Source: Gibbula magus
Lineage: Eukaryota; Mollusca; Gastropoda; Trochida; Trochidae
Reading direction: 5' to 3'
NCBI GenBank assembly: GCA_936450465.1
Contig: OW388292.1
Span: 29,772,368 to 29,836,367, forward strand
Length of the DNA: 64,000 nucleotides
The notes below the pieces were generated by a model. That model was not told where the DNA came from, did not search any database, and was given only the letters and a program-made list of their open reading frames with translations. Made by a program: the position numbers and the translations under genes. Shown in pieces: positions 35,690-49,812 of this stretch. How positions within the stretch are numbered: position 1 is the first letter of the stretch; every line of letters begins with the position of its first letter.

Positions 35690-36900
35690 TATGTGAGATA
35701 TGCAGTGTACTGTATTCTAATAATTTTTATTGCTTTGTGAAATGAAATGTTATTGAGATTATTGTACTTATTTCCTGCAAGTGGTCGAGTCCGTCTTCCA
35801 TCTTCAGGTGCTCATCCTAGCCTCAACTGTGATAGTATTCAGTGTTCATGTTAGCATTTACATGTTCTTGTTAACTGTTGGTTTCAATGTTACAAATTAA
35901 ATATATTAGACTTATTTATCTACCGTAGTTTGTGTGAAATTGTTTACTTATTGACTTACCTATCTTCACAAGTATTGCAGGGTTCAACCCAATGCACCAA
36001 GTCAAGTACCAATTGTCAGGACCCAATGTTCACTGTCTGTATATCCATTATTGTTCACTTCTCTTGTAAAAAGTGTAATAAAAAATGTTATGTTAAATTT
36101 GTTCTACGGCTTTGATAAATTTGATAATTCAATTTTTCTCATTCTTTAAAACAAATTTTCATCACCATATGTATTATCTGAATGAATTAGAATATCAATT
36201 TGGTGGTTTACACGGTCTAAAGATAATTTAGCGATTCCTTGCAACATGAATGGCACCTGTTGTACAAAACTTGATATTTTTTATATAGTAATCATTTGAA
36301 ATTGAAATCAAGCATTTTATCAAACATTAAGTTCTGTATTTGGATATTGTAAATTTTACTTATAATTCACCAAAGGAATTCCCTTAACATTAATGTTTGA
36401 TAATGTCAGAACTAACTGTGTTTTTTTGTGATGAAACTCAAACAGCATTCTTTATAGTAGGTCACTCTAAAATCTTAGGATGGTTAAATAAAGTCTTCAG
36501 CTATTTGATAAACATTGTTGAAGGTGGAAAAACATTGATAAATAACTGCTTCCAGTTGTCTTTATAAAAGTATGCCATCAGAGTGGTGAGGAATTGGAAT
36601 TATTTTTCATGTTATCTGACCCATTTTATTGAATTTACTGTGCATTACCACAGGTTGTTGACAGTTCATTATATTAATCATATTTATCATATTTCTACAT
36701 AATTCAAAATATCGTAATACACATTGCAAATATTTGTTTGATGGCAAACCCCCTCTTTTTATTTATCAAAGTTAGAGAGCAGGGTATATATTGTTGCTTT
36801 GGCACAAGTATAATAACTATTGTATTATATTAATGCCACAATTATAATGTAATTCATTTCTAAAGTCTAAAGGCAATGTCAAAGAAGAAGCATGACACTG

Positions 36901-37335
36901 CAGGGGTAGAAACTAATCTGAAATGGTCACTAGCCTTTTAGGCTAATAGCTTTCAGATCTTACAAGCCCAGCCAACATTCTTCTAGCCCAGTAACAAACA
37001 GACGTAGAAAACAGATGATTAATGAATGATTTACTTTATTGCTAATTCAGAAAACTCACTTCATTTCACTTCAACATTATTATATTCCCATTTACTTGTA
37101 TTGACTAGAATTAATTCTCAAAGAGGGACAGTCAGGGGTCAAATTAACCTTTTCAATGCAGTAGCATTTCTAAAAATACTAGTCAAGACTTATTCCAGCT
37201 AGTCAAATACATCTCTATGATAATTTCACCTCAAATTTTAACTAGTCTTTCGGACTACCAGTTTTTACACTATACTAGCCCAGCTTCTTTTTCACTAGAC
37301 ATGGGCTATCGGGCTAGTGCTAATTTCTATCCCTG
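36901..37335. mobile_element. CAGGGGTAG-ended element, copy 2
   Basis: The left end CAGGGGTAGAAACTAA and the right end TTTCTATCCCTG are inverted repeats. The interior shares words such as CTAGCCC, ACTAGTC and TTTCGGACTA with 26855-27196. Non-coding. Confidence 0.65.
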
Positions 37336-38334
37336 CACTGTTATCATTGCATTGGTCACGTCATGACACAATGACACAATCATTTATTGCCTGGAGGCAT
37401 TGTATGAACACTTATTCTTCAATAAGTTTTCCCTCATAGGTACTGTAATAATATTAGATAAGCCATCATTATTTCATTATGCTATTGTATATATTATCAC
37501 TTTGATTAAGTGCACAGGACCTTTTTCACTCAAATTTCTACACCCGCAACAACCGACCCTTGTGTCCTTTACACCACACATCAAAAATAATCAAATTTGT
37601 ATCCTGCCTAGACTTGTCAATTTGACCTGTTATTGTGTAATATGATGTGTAAATAAACTTTCTTCCTGAAGTCTTTCTCTGCCTTTTATGTCTATATTTA
37701 TCTGACATTTTGTTTGCAAAATTGTTTTTAATTATAACAGGTATAAGACAATATTATGAATGGAGGTTCTTCTTTATTGTGCAACGAATATTTTTTGACT
37801 TTCAGCGCCCTTAATTGGTAAAATAAGCAGTAATTTTTCAAAAGGTTCTGAGTTACTCCAAGTGACATGAATCTTTGCCTAACCATTTTGAGTACTAGGG
37901 ATCACTTTTTAAGATTTACATTTTCAACCAAAACCTCGGGAGAGTATTATATCTGTTATATAAAGCGAAGGAAAAGACAACAAAGTTATCAAAATCGGTT
38001 ATTAATCATGAAACATATTTCCTATGAAATGGCATAGCCATGCTGATGAAACATGAACACTTAACACAGCGCAAAAACGCAGCAGGGGACTGTTCGGCAT
38101 TCGTGGAAAGCATGTGCATCTCAAGCACTACAAAGAGCACATCTCCCTTACTATAGATAGAGTTATTAAATGTTGCCTTGCCAGGTCCTTCTTGGTCCCG
38201 TGGTAAGGATGCACATTCGAATCCCATCAAGTGTGAAATTTGAACTTAGAATAGTTTATGATTTGTTCTGTGTTTGAAATTAAAACCTCAAATGAGCTTA
38301 TTCCGGAATTTACAATCCACTTTAAAGTCTATTT

Positions 38335-38430
38335 TCAGGGTCAGGGATATTCTATAGAACTTCCCAGGTATATTCTATGGAATGTCCCAGGGTATTATAT
38401 AGAATGCATCTGGGATATTCTGTATGGCCT
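38335..38430. repeat. Degenerate short tandem repeat
   Basis: About four imperfect units of GGGATATTCTATAGAA-type sequence, roughly 27-33 bp apart. Confidence 0.6.
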
Positions 38431-38879
38431 CGAAAGGGGGTTTACCTGATAAAATAACCCTAAAAAATGACACAAATATGACACCTGAGGTTTATATGTA
38501 GTTTTTATATTCAACCATGAAGAAATTGCCATCCATGATTATGTAATATTGTACTGTACTTGGATGTAATCTTAAAAATGCCTCCAGTGAATCATAATAT
38601 CAACAGTTATAAGATCTTTTGAGTATTTTATGACTGCTTCACTTGTTCATGACCAGTAACTCATCATTCCGACACTTGCGTCATTAGACGAACTTCCTCT
38701 TTTCATTTCCTTTTAGTTTTGACAAGTGTCTAATAAACTTCCTTCCTCAGGGTTTTCAGTCTCCCGTAATCACTTATAGATGTATCATCTGATTATAGCT
38801 TTGCTGCATTTGTTATTCTGACTTCTTGTAAAATACATTTATGAATAATGATCAAAAGTAAAACAAAGTCATACATTTG

Positions 38880-41800
38880 TCTGGCATTTTATTCAGTCAA
38901 ACATTGTATAGTTATCATAGCTTTTCTGATACAGTAACATCTCAAATAATACAGTAATCAATGGGAACATAATTAGAAATTAAATCAAGACGGTCGCATA
39001 TTTTGTCACATTCTTAATTTTCAAACTAGATGTCATAATGAAACTCATTGAAGCATAACGTTATGCAATTTATTGTAAAGTTCAACACAATCATTGAATG
39101 CAATGCAAATTCACTGTCAGTTGAAGTATGGAGTGAGTGAATTCGGATGAAGAGAGTTGTTCCCCTTGAATCAGTAGATTCTAGATAGTGGTCCCGTCAG
39201 ATGATTACCCAACAATGACACCAACATGTAGGCATTGCTGATATTTTGCAGGTGATTGTAATATATTACAGGGACAATCCATCAATTAATTAATCTTTTT
39301 CTTACATGTGCATTCCTTTTAATTGCAATACTCGTCAAAAGTTTATATATCATTTTATTCTTTGACATTTACATATTATATTAGTTTAACATTTTGGAAA
39401 CATTATCACTTTAATCAGCAAATATCTAGACTGATTGCAATGTTGTAAAGTTTATGTACCATGTTGCATTATTAACTGGCGATTACTCTGAAAGTTCCTT
39501 CAGTCCTAGAAATTGCACCTTTTGTCAGTACTCCATATTTTACATATTCAAAAACTTCAATTTTAGTAGAAACCTTTATTCAGGGAGTTTTGTTTAAACA
39601 AAGTTTATAATTGTCACATCAAAACATGAATATTTGCTTGCATAGGACATCAATATTCAGTAATTCTTAATGCATAACAATTGTGATCTTAGATATGTGA
39701 ACATGGTTTTCTTGATATGTTGCTTTCAAATGTCTTTGGTATTTAGTTTAACATAGCATACAGTTACATTAAGATACTAAATAAATATTAGACAGACAAG
39801 GAATGTATTTCACGTGAAACATTTCAATTGTTATTTAAATTGAGTTTTAATTCGAAGAATACTGTTTACTGCATCATAAGTAACATGAATAAAAGTAGTT
39901 CCTGGGTATATTTTCACTGCAAAAGATTAATAAAAAGAGTAGAACTAAGAGTTAAGGGTTAAATCAGCAAGGATATTAAGTTATTAAAAATACTTTCCTC
40001 ACTAAATTTCAAATTCACAAATAAATATGTTTTAAAAAACAAAGGTATCCAAGCCCAAACAAACATAGAAATACATTATTTTCAGATAAAACCATGGATA
40101 CCTAAAATGCGAACAGTTTGCTCTTTTACAAATAATCTGCATGCATATTAACAGTATATAAGTCTGTGATAGCCTTGCTTATATGAACAATCAATAGTGT
40201 CGTTACAAATTATCAATACCATTATACCAGTAAACATAATTAGAGCCCCCTTCCTAATAATCACCCATATTAGAAAGTGATGGATGTAGAGCTTCCTCAA
40301 ACGAAGCAACAACTGTACATCGTAACCCATGTGTGATGACATTGTGTCTTTTCTTGATCACACAGTCGATGTTGTAACATGTATGCTTTACACTGTAGCA
40401 AAGAAGCCATCTATGAAAGTTTATCCCAATAAACACCCCATATGAATACTTTTAAGCTTAAGTACTTGGCTTTTTAGTTACACACTTAGTGGGCACAAAT
40501 TATTCATTATAGAAGTGAAAGTAATAAGGCCTTTTTAAAAAATAATTTCAAGTGATGAACATGTAAGAATTACATGCTTATTCAATTTGTATCAAATGTT
40601 GTGTCAAAATAGATATAATCACTAACCATTAGATTTGAGTTAAAATAACAAGACATTTGAAAATAATTATTTAACAACAGTAACAGGTTAACAATAAACT
40701 TCATATCATATATGAAATAGAGATCATGCATGCAGTGTCATAAAAATATTGACCCTTCTTCAGGTTTTCATCATGCACTTGCTATATAATAATAATACTG
40801 GCATTTCGTATCATTTAGTAATTATTAATGAAACTTAACAATATTTAACTAAAATGTAGCAATTTTGGCAAGTACACTTTCAGTTATTTACTTTCAGTTA
40901 CAGTTACTTATTTCAGTACTTTACAAAGATTTAATGTTTCTTCCCAAAAGGTTAAAAGTCATGTTTACATCTTTTAACATTCATTTAAATCAATATTTGT
41001 AGAAAATATATAATATCCTATATTTAGATGAACTAAAAATCAATGACATTCACTGATATATTTCTTGTCTTGAAGCTAACTAACAATTTCCCACTGACCA
41101 AGTTCCTCTTTCCCTATTGCACGTTCATTAAGATATTACTGAATTAACACTTTGCCAAATCAATCCACAAAATTCCTTCGTACCACATTTTCTAGATGGC
41201 TTATGTGACAATACACACACAATTATAACCGGCTCTTGTACAATGCTGTATTGAAGAATATTGCATATACAATGGATTGAATTGAACGCAACAGGTGATT
41301 TTGATTGCATTGTAATGGAATACGAACCTAGATACATACTCTTGTTTACTAATGCACACACAGAGAACAAGACTGGAATTAAATATCAACACAGTGTGCT
41401 AAATAAACTATTTCAGGATCATTTGATTGCCCCCTTGATAGAAGAAATGACTCAACGATTTTTATTCGAATGCATCAAACTGAATGATTGAATTTTCTTG
41501 GCAAGATTATTTTATATATTTTTTATACTGTCTTTTTACACCTCAAGGGGGCCTTTTGCATGAGCAGTGGAGAAAAATATTAATTTTGCACAGTGTTGAT
41601 AATAGTCTTATTTTTGAACCGATTAATTCAACCACACTTAGATTTTTTCCAGTACAACTAGGCAATGATTCCTGTCATAAATTAGGTTAACACATTGAAA
41701 GCACTTGTGGTGACTGCTGATATGCATAATACAGTCAGTCCATTATCACGATCACACACTTGTAGACTGGTCAAGCACTTGGTCAACACTTTGATAGGCG

Positions 41801-42418
41801 ATATCGTCTTTCCTCTGACGTAACTGCACTGTTTGAGCGTCCTTCTGGACCAAGCTGAATATCTCTTTACATTGTTTCAAATTGGACATAAATAAACACA
41901 AATGAACATATCCATTCACATTAAACACAAATGTAACAGCTTTCATTTTTCATCACTTACGTTGAATTCAAACACATTTTCAGTCATAAATTATCAGCAT
42001 TTTGGACCAAAATGTGATGTTCACAATACATTTTATATATAAAAACAAATTAAAAGCATTTTCATTTGCTTTTTTAGGTGAGCGAGTTATTCTTTAACGC
42101 TGTTTGGGCAATATTGCAGCCATTAACAGCTAAACTTTTTGGATGAAATCAAACACTCACTAATGTCAAATTCAATCTAAATGCAATAACATTGATAAAA
42201 TGTATGCTTTATCTTGGTTGAAGCTCTGCTATGCATAAACTTGAATATAAATCTTAAGTCTTGCATTCATGAACATTTGTCACTTTGACAGCTTTAGTGG
42301 TTTTATCTTCTAATGATATGAAGTGATGTGTGACGATAAAGAAGGATGACAGCATGACACGACACACATCATACCTGGTATGACACGAGGATTAAAATAG
42401 TTATTATATCAAGGTTAG
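38880..42418. other. Region downstream of FAM110, possible long 3' UTR
   Basis: No gene on either strand is supported. On the minus strand, polyadenylation-type AATAAA signals occur at 41463-41468 and 38888-38893 and could end the FAM110 transcript, but neither is proved. A SINE tail relic lies at 42074-42135. Confidence 0.3.
42074..42135. mobile_element. SINE tail fragment
   Basis: GAGCGAGTTATTCTTTAACG and GGGCAATATTGCAGCC match the relics at 6920, 11139 and 15477. Confidence 0.5.
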
Positions 42419-43298
42419 TCATGATTGACCTGGAAGGTTGGTTTTGGCCTTTTTGACACTGCACAACCATTTGATAATCCTTGCATTCCTCTCTACAACA
42501 TTGCTATTGTGTTGAGATTTGTCTGCACCCTCTGTATCTGAGAGTCCCTTCTCACTACGAGAAATTCCACTGCATATACTTCGAGTATCCGGGGAGTCCA
42601 ATGAACTCACACTCTCAAACATGTCAAACTCTTTCTTCCCTTGCACTTCCTGTCGCCGCAGCATGGGATCAAGAACATTCCGCTCTAATCCCATTTGATT
42701 GAAAAAGTTTTCCAAGTCGGCACTTGCCCGTGAATACCGAGAGCTATTATCTGATGCAACAGAGCTGTCCCTCACGTGCCGACAGTTCAAGTCAGAGTGT
42801 GATCTATGCACAGGTGTACAGGTATTCCCCTGCTGACCACCGTCCACTGTGACCACCATCTCACCTGTCCGGGCACTCTGAGAGGTGGACATGATCGGAG
42901 GCGGAGGCGGGGGCGGCGGACGGTTGGAGGCCATCTCTCCTAGGTTCTGACAGGACACACTCTGGTGCGGGTCTCTAGCAGTAGAAACAGGAGAGTTTAC
43001 ACTGGCCCTGGCATCAGGTCCTCGTGGCTTGGAGCCGGTTGGAGACCTGCTTATTTCACAGGTTCTCTCAGACATATTGATTTTCTCCTGAACTGCTTTA
43101 GTGGATTTGTGTTCTGTACGTCTGCATGCTAGATTCTGCTGCTGTGGCTGGGGTGCAGCAGTTCTGTCAACTGAGGCGACAACTTTGCCATCCACAGTGT
43201 CATCAGCGACGTCACTCCCGCTATCACTCGCCCAGCTGCTGATGTTGTACTCGGATTTCGACCTCTGGCGCTGGGTCGTGGTTACCGCACTGTCCAAC
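42419..43298 (-). CDS. FAM110: FAM110-family protein, 3' coding exon
   Basis: Encodes 292 residues ending at TGA (42419-42421). VVERNARIIKWLCSVKKAKT (residues 267-286) matches the hallmark C-terminal block of FAM110 proteins (VERNARxIKWLY...). HRSHSDLN (164-171) and SRASADLENFFNQMGLE (189-205) match the RSKSDL...ADLExFFxxxGL region. Residues 127-134 are a run of eight prolines. FAM110 proteins are known as centrosome/spindle-pole and cytoskeleton-associated proteins. The exon opens at the acceptor TTGCTTCAG (43299-43300). The first codon of the frame is TTG, not ATG, so translation must begin in an upstream exon. The conserved FAM110 N-terminal block (of the ERLEADKAKYVK type) is not found here or in the rest of the window. 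It converges with the + strand gene. Confidence 0.88.
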
Positions 43299-44637
43299 CT
43301 GAAGCAACAGATGAAAAGTTAATCAATGTCAGTCAATAGAAATCAATTTAACAATCTGTTCCATTATCTGTGAGAGAGAACCAGTTCTATCTATAAAACT
43401 TTGTTTAATTGACATCAATATTTCATTCGGGTTCGAACTGAGGCAGGTAACTTCTATCATTCAGCCAAACTATATCAATACTGACACAAAGTCGTTTAAT
43501 ATCTCCCTTGATTATCTCGTCTAGAGTTCGATTCTCTTTTCCGCTGGAGCCACTGTTCAGTATTTACCCAGCGATGTCATTGTTCATTCTTGAGCACATG
43601 CCAAACTTATCTCAGAAAAGCCAATAAATGAGTTCCAGTACATGACCAATTCAAGCCAGAGACTCCTGCTAGTCATTTCATTACCATTACGCGATGATAT
43701 GGGAGTCTCAACGATGCACACTGAGTTCTGCGTTAATTGAATGTGAACGGAGTAGTATGGCAGAGATCAATCTTGCACAAGACGTGGTTATAACATCACT
43801 TAGATCACTCATGCTCGTGATGGCATCGAATCAATAGGAAATTAACACCTTGTTTCTCTTTCAAACAAATTCATCTTTCTTCCTTCTTACAACAAAGACT
43901 TCCCTTCGTAAAGATCTGCTAAACACATAAAGTGTATTGCAATCGTAGGACCTATATAGGATTGAACCCTGTTGAATAATGCATGTAATATGAGTTCATA
44001 GCTTCATCTCTGAGTGATGTTATTCTGTACTAAAAGCAGAAAGAGTATCACTTTCGAGAGAATAAAAAAGGTTTGAATCAGCGTGGAGAATTCAATGTCG
44101 TGAAATCTTTAAGATACAGTTAAAAATAGCATGAGAAGAAAAAAAGAACAAGCGATAGTTCTTTGCCAAAGGATAATTTTTAAAAAAAATCTTAAAACAA
44201 TGATTGAAATAAAGCTTTGGTTTCTTAAATGATTTAAGATAAATATGAAGGTTACCCCCAGAACAACATGAGTTACAGTTTTATAGTTCTCAAAGGAACA
44301 ATAGCTATCATTTCGATATTCATTTTGGTCCAGACACAGGAAGTTCTTTATACTCTGGACACCTGTGGCCACTGTGCAGAATCTGTTAAGAAAAGTTTCT
44401 GCCTTTGATAGTTCTACTAACAGCATGAATTACTGAGGTAATCTTTAAACATTTATCGTATTGAACCCACGGTCTTCCTAGTGATAAGCAAACAGCCTAA
44501 GAGTCCACCAGCATCAAGAGAGATTCAAAATTACAAACTTCAGGATATAATTTAAAGAAGAATTGTAATAGGAACATATGTGACTTTAAAATGACAAGTC
44601 TGTCTCAATTTGCCATGTATAAATTATAAATTATGAA
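43299..44637. other. Probable FAM110 intron
   Basis: Immediately upstream of the FAM110 exon on the minus strand. No further exon or repeat is recognised. The minus-strand frame 44109-44426 lacks domain features. Confidence 0.4.
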
Positions 44638-44916
44638 TATTTCACTTATATCACGGCTGCTAGTATTACTGCAGGGAAAAAGCCTGCAACGCCATATGGC
44701 TATGCATTGCGGTGGGACCTCAGAGCATTGGTTGGAACTAACGTACCATGGGTGGTACTTTGCTGAAATTCAGTGTAGCATTGCACCAAAAACTTAACTG
44801 CATTGAGACATGTTTCTCCACATCAGATAAATTTTGCTGAGCCCCTGGTGGGATTCGAACCCCAGACCTCTTGATCCAAAGACGAACGCGCTAATCACTG
44901 CGCTATCCTGCTCACC
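44638..44916 (-). mobile_element. tRNA-derived SINE, copy 3 (tail truncated)
   Basis: On the minus strand the A box (TAGCGCAGTGATTAGCGCG) and the B box (GGGGTTCGAATCC) are both present. The tail is cut at GTGAAATATTC, so the TTTAACGCCGC end seen in copies 1 and 2 is missing. No target-site duplication was found. Confidence 0.85.
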
Positions 44917-46136
44917 AGCACAAATGAACAAGCACCCCGAATTTGGTCTCGGATACTGTTGTACTTATTGTTCTGTATGCTTTTGGTGCAAAAGGTTGCC
45001 CAGACTAATTAACTTGGCAGAATTTAAAAAAATTTCAAAGCAGGGGCTTTTCAAAATATTTCAGGAGAAAATTATTCAATAGAATTAGAAGATTGATCAT
45101 GAGATATCTCATACTCACAGTTCAATTAATTATTGATTGTAACGCCTTAAAATATTTATTAAAGTCCTGCCTGTAAACAAAGCAACTGTGGTTTGATTTG
45201 TGAGTTTCATCATGCAATCTGATTGTGAGGTTGATTGCAATTAGTTCATCTTCATTATTATATCCAGTTAATTCTTTGAAAGACATTGCAAATTTATTAG
45301 ATCAATCAATCTTATGAATATTTAAGGATGTTTATAAAAGCGATGATTAGATTTCTATACAACAAAATGTATGATCTTCGTCTTAAGGTTGATGAGTTTT
45401 GTTCTGAATAAGAGCTTTAGCAATCCAAATATAACTTGAATCTGAATTAGACTTGTTTCTCATGAGATCATGTTTCAAATCAGGGTGAAGTGAAGAGAAA
45501 AAAACAGACCAGATTCTCACCGAAATACTCCATAGATAGAAACGATTGATTTCATTCATAGGTTACCATGACATAACCTTTTACAAATTCCATCTTTTGT
45601 AATGCTTGTTGACTTTCTTTGGCACAACCTCAGACATAACAAGGTTAAACAATGGGTTGTGTTCGTGATGTGACGTTGTTTCCATCTATTTCCTGAAATT
45701 ATCTACAGCTGATGCACTAAGGCACTAACACAGGTCTAAGTGCATATTAGTGAAATCGGTTTGCACGTAACCTTGGTAACGGAATGTTCGTGACCAAATC
45801 TTTATCCAGATAATAACATTGTTTCAGTTTTTGCAGTGGGAAATTGTGGACTGTCCTGTCTATTAAGTCTGGACATGGAAAAGACCCATCAATTGTTTTT
45901 GTCACATGACTAAATCAAACTCTTCATAGATAGACATAAATACCTATCTAATTCTCTTTACCAGAAATGACTTTGGAATGAAAATGATGAAATAAATTAT
46001 ATTAGTCTGAACTATCTTTTGAACCTCAAATAAATATTTCATGAAAGGTTATGTACTCCTTGCAACTATCTTGAGATTTCACAGATACAATGTAAGACAG
46101 TTGACATTTACAATATGGTTTTCAGAGAAATGATGA

Positions 46137-46570
46137 GGCAATGAGATTCAAGGTTAAATTCTACTTTCAAAAGAATTGAATTCATGTGGTGACTGGTCTC
46201 ACCTCAGGAAGAAAGCTCACAACAATATCTTGATTATGCATTGAATTGAAACCTGTGTGTGGAGGCAGAAGACAGCAAATCATTAGACTTACAGTCAGAC
46301 CTTGTTTATCCAACGATTTGGTTACAATTGAAAATGGTCCAAAGAGTGAGTCATGCGGTTAAGCAAATCATCATTTGCATAGAAATGCTTAGAGAAGATT
46401 TGAAATACTACCATGCGGCTGGCTAGGTGTCCGGACATACGGGGTCCTCGTGTGAACGAGGTCTGACTGTACTGCACTGAGGTACAGTGTAATGTTGTAT
46501 CTTCACCTTCCTGCAAACCTCATCACAAATTCAAACCTGGACTTCTCGATCCAAAACCACTGGGCTATAT
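46137..46570 (-). mobile_element. Degenerate SINE interrupted by a MITE
   Basis: SINE body motifs occur on the left (TATGCATTGAATTGAAACCT) and SINE head motifs on the right (TACTGCACTGAGGTACAGTG, then ATTCAAACCTGGACTTCTCG). They are separated by the 178-bp TA-flanked element at 46292-46469. The order dates the SINE as older than the MITE. Confidence 0.6.
46292..46469. mobile_element. TA-flanked MITE inserted in a SINE
   Basis: The left end CAGTCAGACCTTGTTTATCC mirrors the right end AACGAGGTCTGACTG, with TA on both sides (46290-46291, 46470-46471). This suggests a Tc1/mariner or pogo-type non-autonomous element. Confidence 0.75.
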
Positions 46571-49500
46571 CATATTGTTCATACACTGAAGTAGCAATGA
46601 CATAAGAGTTAAATGGATTTACAACTTCTTCATTGCAATGAGATGCACTGTTTCAGCGTAGATACTAAGATCATTATCAAGCAAGTGATGACTACACTGA
46701 CACCTCATCTCAAATTCTAAGAAAAAAGCTGAAAATCTATAGAACTTGCATGTTCTCACCTTACCAACTCCTAAAAAGGCTCTCAAAGAAGTAACCGAAG
46801 CAACATTTTATAATGAATTATGGTAACGAAATAATATTCTGCACAATGATAATCTGCAAGATCACAGCAAGACTCTCTAAACAAGAAGATAACAATTTTC
46901 AAATAAAGGTGAAGTATAACTGTTCATAAATCCATCGGAAAGACAGTCAGTATTTGTTCTTTTATGTCAGAATAAACTCAGCTAATTAGCTGCCTAATTA
47001 GATGATAGCCAATTTTCAAATAAAAATATTCCATGGGAAAATATTTGTAGGAAACAGAAACTAACTGTATTGTAAATAAGCTTGTGAAAATCGTCACTTA
47101 CTGTCATTACAAATAATTGTTCATTTGACCGAGATTAAATCAGGTAGTTTATATCGATGCGTGAGCACAACATCGATGAAACTAATCGCTGCAGTTCTAA
47201 CAATGACGTAAAACCGCTCCAACAACTCCGCGAAGACTATAGCTGCACCTCTGCAGATCGATATTATTCTCTTGACTGGCTTCGACCTGCTCGACTACAT
47301 TCCCACCTCTTTAAATGAACATTTCCATCAATTTAACACTTTTCCACTGAGCTCGGAGCTCGCTGTTCTTGTTACATGAAACAAGAGTCAAATCTTCGAA
47401 ATTGAAAAAGGTTAATCATTATGTAATGGTGCCAGATATTGCTGCTGTTTAAATGTCATTTCTATTTGATTGACAGGCATTTACTAACATTGTCAGGATA
47501 ATGAACAAATATCATATAAGGAAGAACAATTTTAAAAAAAATATTTCTTTTAAGAAGATACTTCACTTTACTTGTTTCACGGATCGTTATTCTAAAATAT
47601 AAAAATTGTTTCTCTTTATAGTAATCATTTAAACTAAATAAAAAATATCAAACATTTCTCGGACATGAACGCTTCACTTTTATTTGTGCACGTGACTGCT
47701 TTTTATTGTCATTTAAAAAAAAAAGAAATTAAGACTTTGCCGCAGCATTTTTGCTAAACCCAAAAATCATTTGTCCTCCTAATATATAGGTCTACAGAAA
47801 CAGATGTGCTTCTTTTTTATATACTTTTACCATTTTCAAGTTATATTTTAATGGAAAAAATAAAATGTACTTCTCCCTCATCAATCATTATTTGCTCCAA
47901 AAAATAAAAATAAAATCCTACTGCCCTCGTAACTTTTGAAAAAATTGTGCCAGAGAAACATTGAACATTTTTATGCAGCCCTATAATATCTCAATGATTA
48001 TATATTATATTCATTATATATCATATATCATATTATATATTATCTAAGTAAAGTATCGTGCAACAAGATTGTATCAAGTTGAATTAAGATCAAATTTTGT
48101 AGAAAGCCATCGTTAATAGCACTACATCAAAAGGTCAATTATTTTTCATGTAGACTGAATAAGAAAAAATTATGAGCCAAATTAGACGGTTAGAAATTAG
48201 ACAAGAACCTATACAACAATTCCTAAATTTATTGATTGAAGAACTTTTTAAAGTGCAATTTCAATACTTTTAATGTTTCAGTAATCTTGATTGGCAGGAA
48301 AAAAATAAGTTGTTTGCATATGGTTGTTGAACTTAATCATAAAGGTTAATAATTCTATAATATTATCTGAATTACATTTTTTAACATTATCCTTTAGTTT
48401 GAGAATTAAAATCTTGTGTAGAAAAGCGTTTTGACACTGAATGAAAAGATCAATTTGATTTTGTAAAATAATTTTGATTTTGATATAAAAATGTGATCAC
48501 TTAAAATGTATTGATTTTCTGAATATGAAAATCAGACATAGTTGATTTAAGGTTTAGAAATTAATAATACAACATCATTGAAGAGAAAACATGTACAAGA
48601 TTAAGATTAATTATTACAATTTTTCTAAAGGATGCCGGATTGTCTTTTTTGCTCTGCAAATGCATTAAATTTGTTTGAATAATGAATCTGAAAAATCTTT
48701 GTGAATTTTGATATGTCCAAAATGATCACAAAGATATTTAAAAAGACATTTTCAACTTTCTTCCTAAGAGAAATTGATTCTATTTTAGGTTAATGATTCA
48801 TGAAAATCTTGAAGAATTCTAAATGTCAGAAATGAACTTGAAGAGGCAAAGATGCAATAATAAAATAGCTAGATCCATTTCAAATAAAAACATTACATTT
48901 ACTCAAAATCCAAGTGAGATTTAATTTCAAATTAATGATTTATTGAAAATCATATGAAGGATTACTAAATTCCACATCAATCTTGTAACAGTGACACCGC
49001 ATATGGAAATGATATAAAAACAAATCAATGCACAAATGTTATTGCAACTCCGACACATTGTGTAACCATGGAGATGAGAAAAATAACAATTAAAATCTGT
49101 TATTTTGTCAGAACTCCCTGATTGACACTTGGAATATTTGCAAAATTTGGGCCAGCAGGAGAGGAAATGGTAAGATTGAATGAGTTCCAAATTGAAAACG
49201 ACACTTATGAATCGATGTTGACTCTAAACATTCGTAGATCGGGTTGAGAGACTGCCATGATTATTTCTATCTAAATAATAAATGAAGAGGTACCAAAATT
49301 ATCCCACAAGTGACCAAAGCTGGCAGTAACAACATTTTTTTCATTAATTATTTGTCAAAAAACCTCTGCCTGAAAATTAACAATATTGATCATGAACAAA
49401 TTGATGTTTTCTTTTTCCCTAATTTTGTAATCCTAATGATGATTCACTATAATTTAAGATGTTAAATTCTCACTTTCTATATTTGAACCAAAAGTAGTAT

Positions 49501-49800
49501 TTATAATACGTTTTTTAATAAACGTCATAATATGTGCTTAACATCAACGACTCGCCGGTGCATCAGATTCGGTTATAGCACATTAAATAATAACTTTATT
49601 CATTTTCATAACAAATCTCCAAACTGATCTTACATCAATGATGTTTCTCATAACTTAATATGTTATGATACACCCATGAACTTTCTATCAAACAAATATG
49701 ATATATTCATAAAATTTCTCTGATACAGTACTATACATATTCGGTCACAACCAACATGTCTGTCAAGTAAATATGTAAACTGTTTGAGAGGCATTCTAGA
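46571..49800. other. Non-coding stretch, possible FAM110 intron or upstream region
   Basis: Mostly AT-rich, including an almost pure A/T segment near 47990-48050. A small CpG-richer island at about 47150-47360 could hold a 5' exon or promoter on the minus strand, but no splice site there is decisive. No coding exon with the FAM110 N-terminal motif was found. Confidence 0.3.
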
Positions 49801-49812
49801 AGTTGGTGTAAT

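Noticed and set aside
38150..38235. tRNA-like A and B boxes on the + strand (TGGTCCCGTGG ... ATTCGAATCCC)
   Set aside because: The spacing between boxes is too short for a tRNA and no SINE body follows; at most a relic.
41261..41491. 76-codon + strand frame near the FAM110 3' side
   Set aside because: No splice partners, no domain, typical AT-rich background composition.
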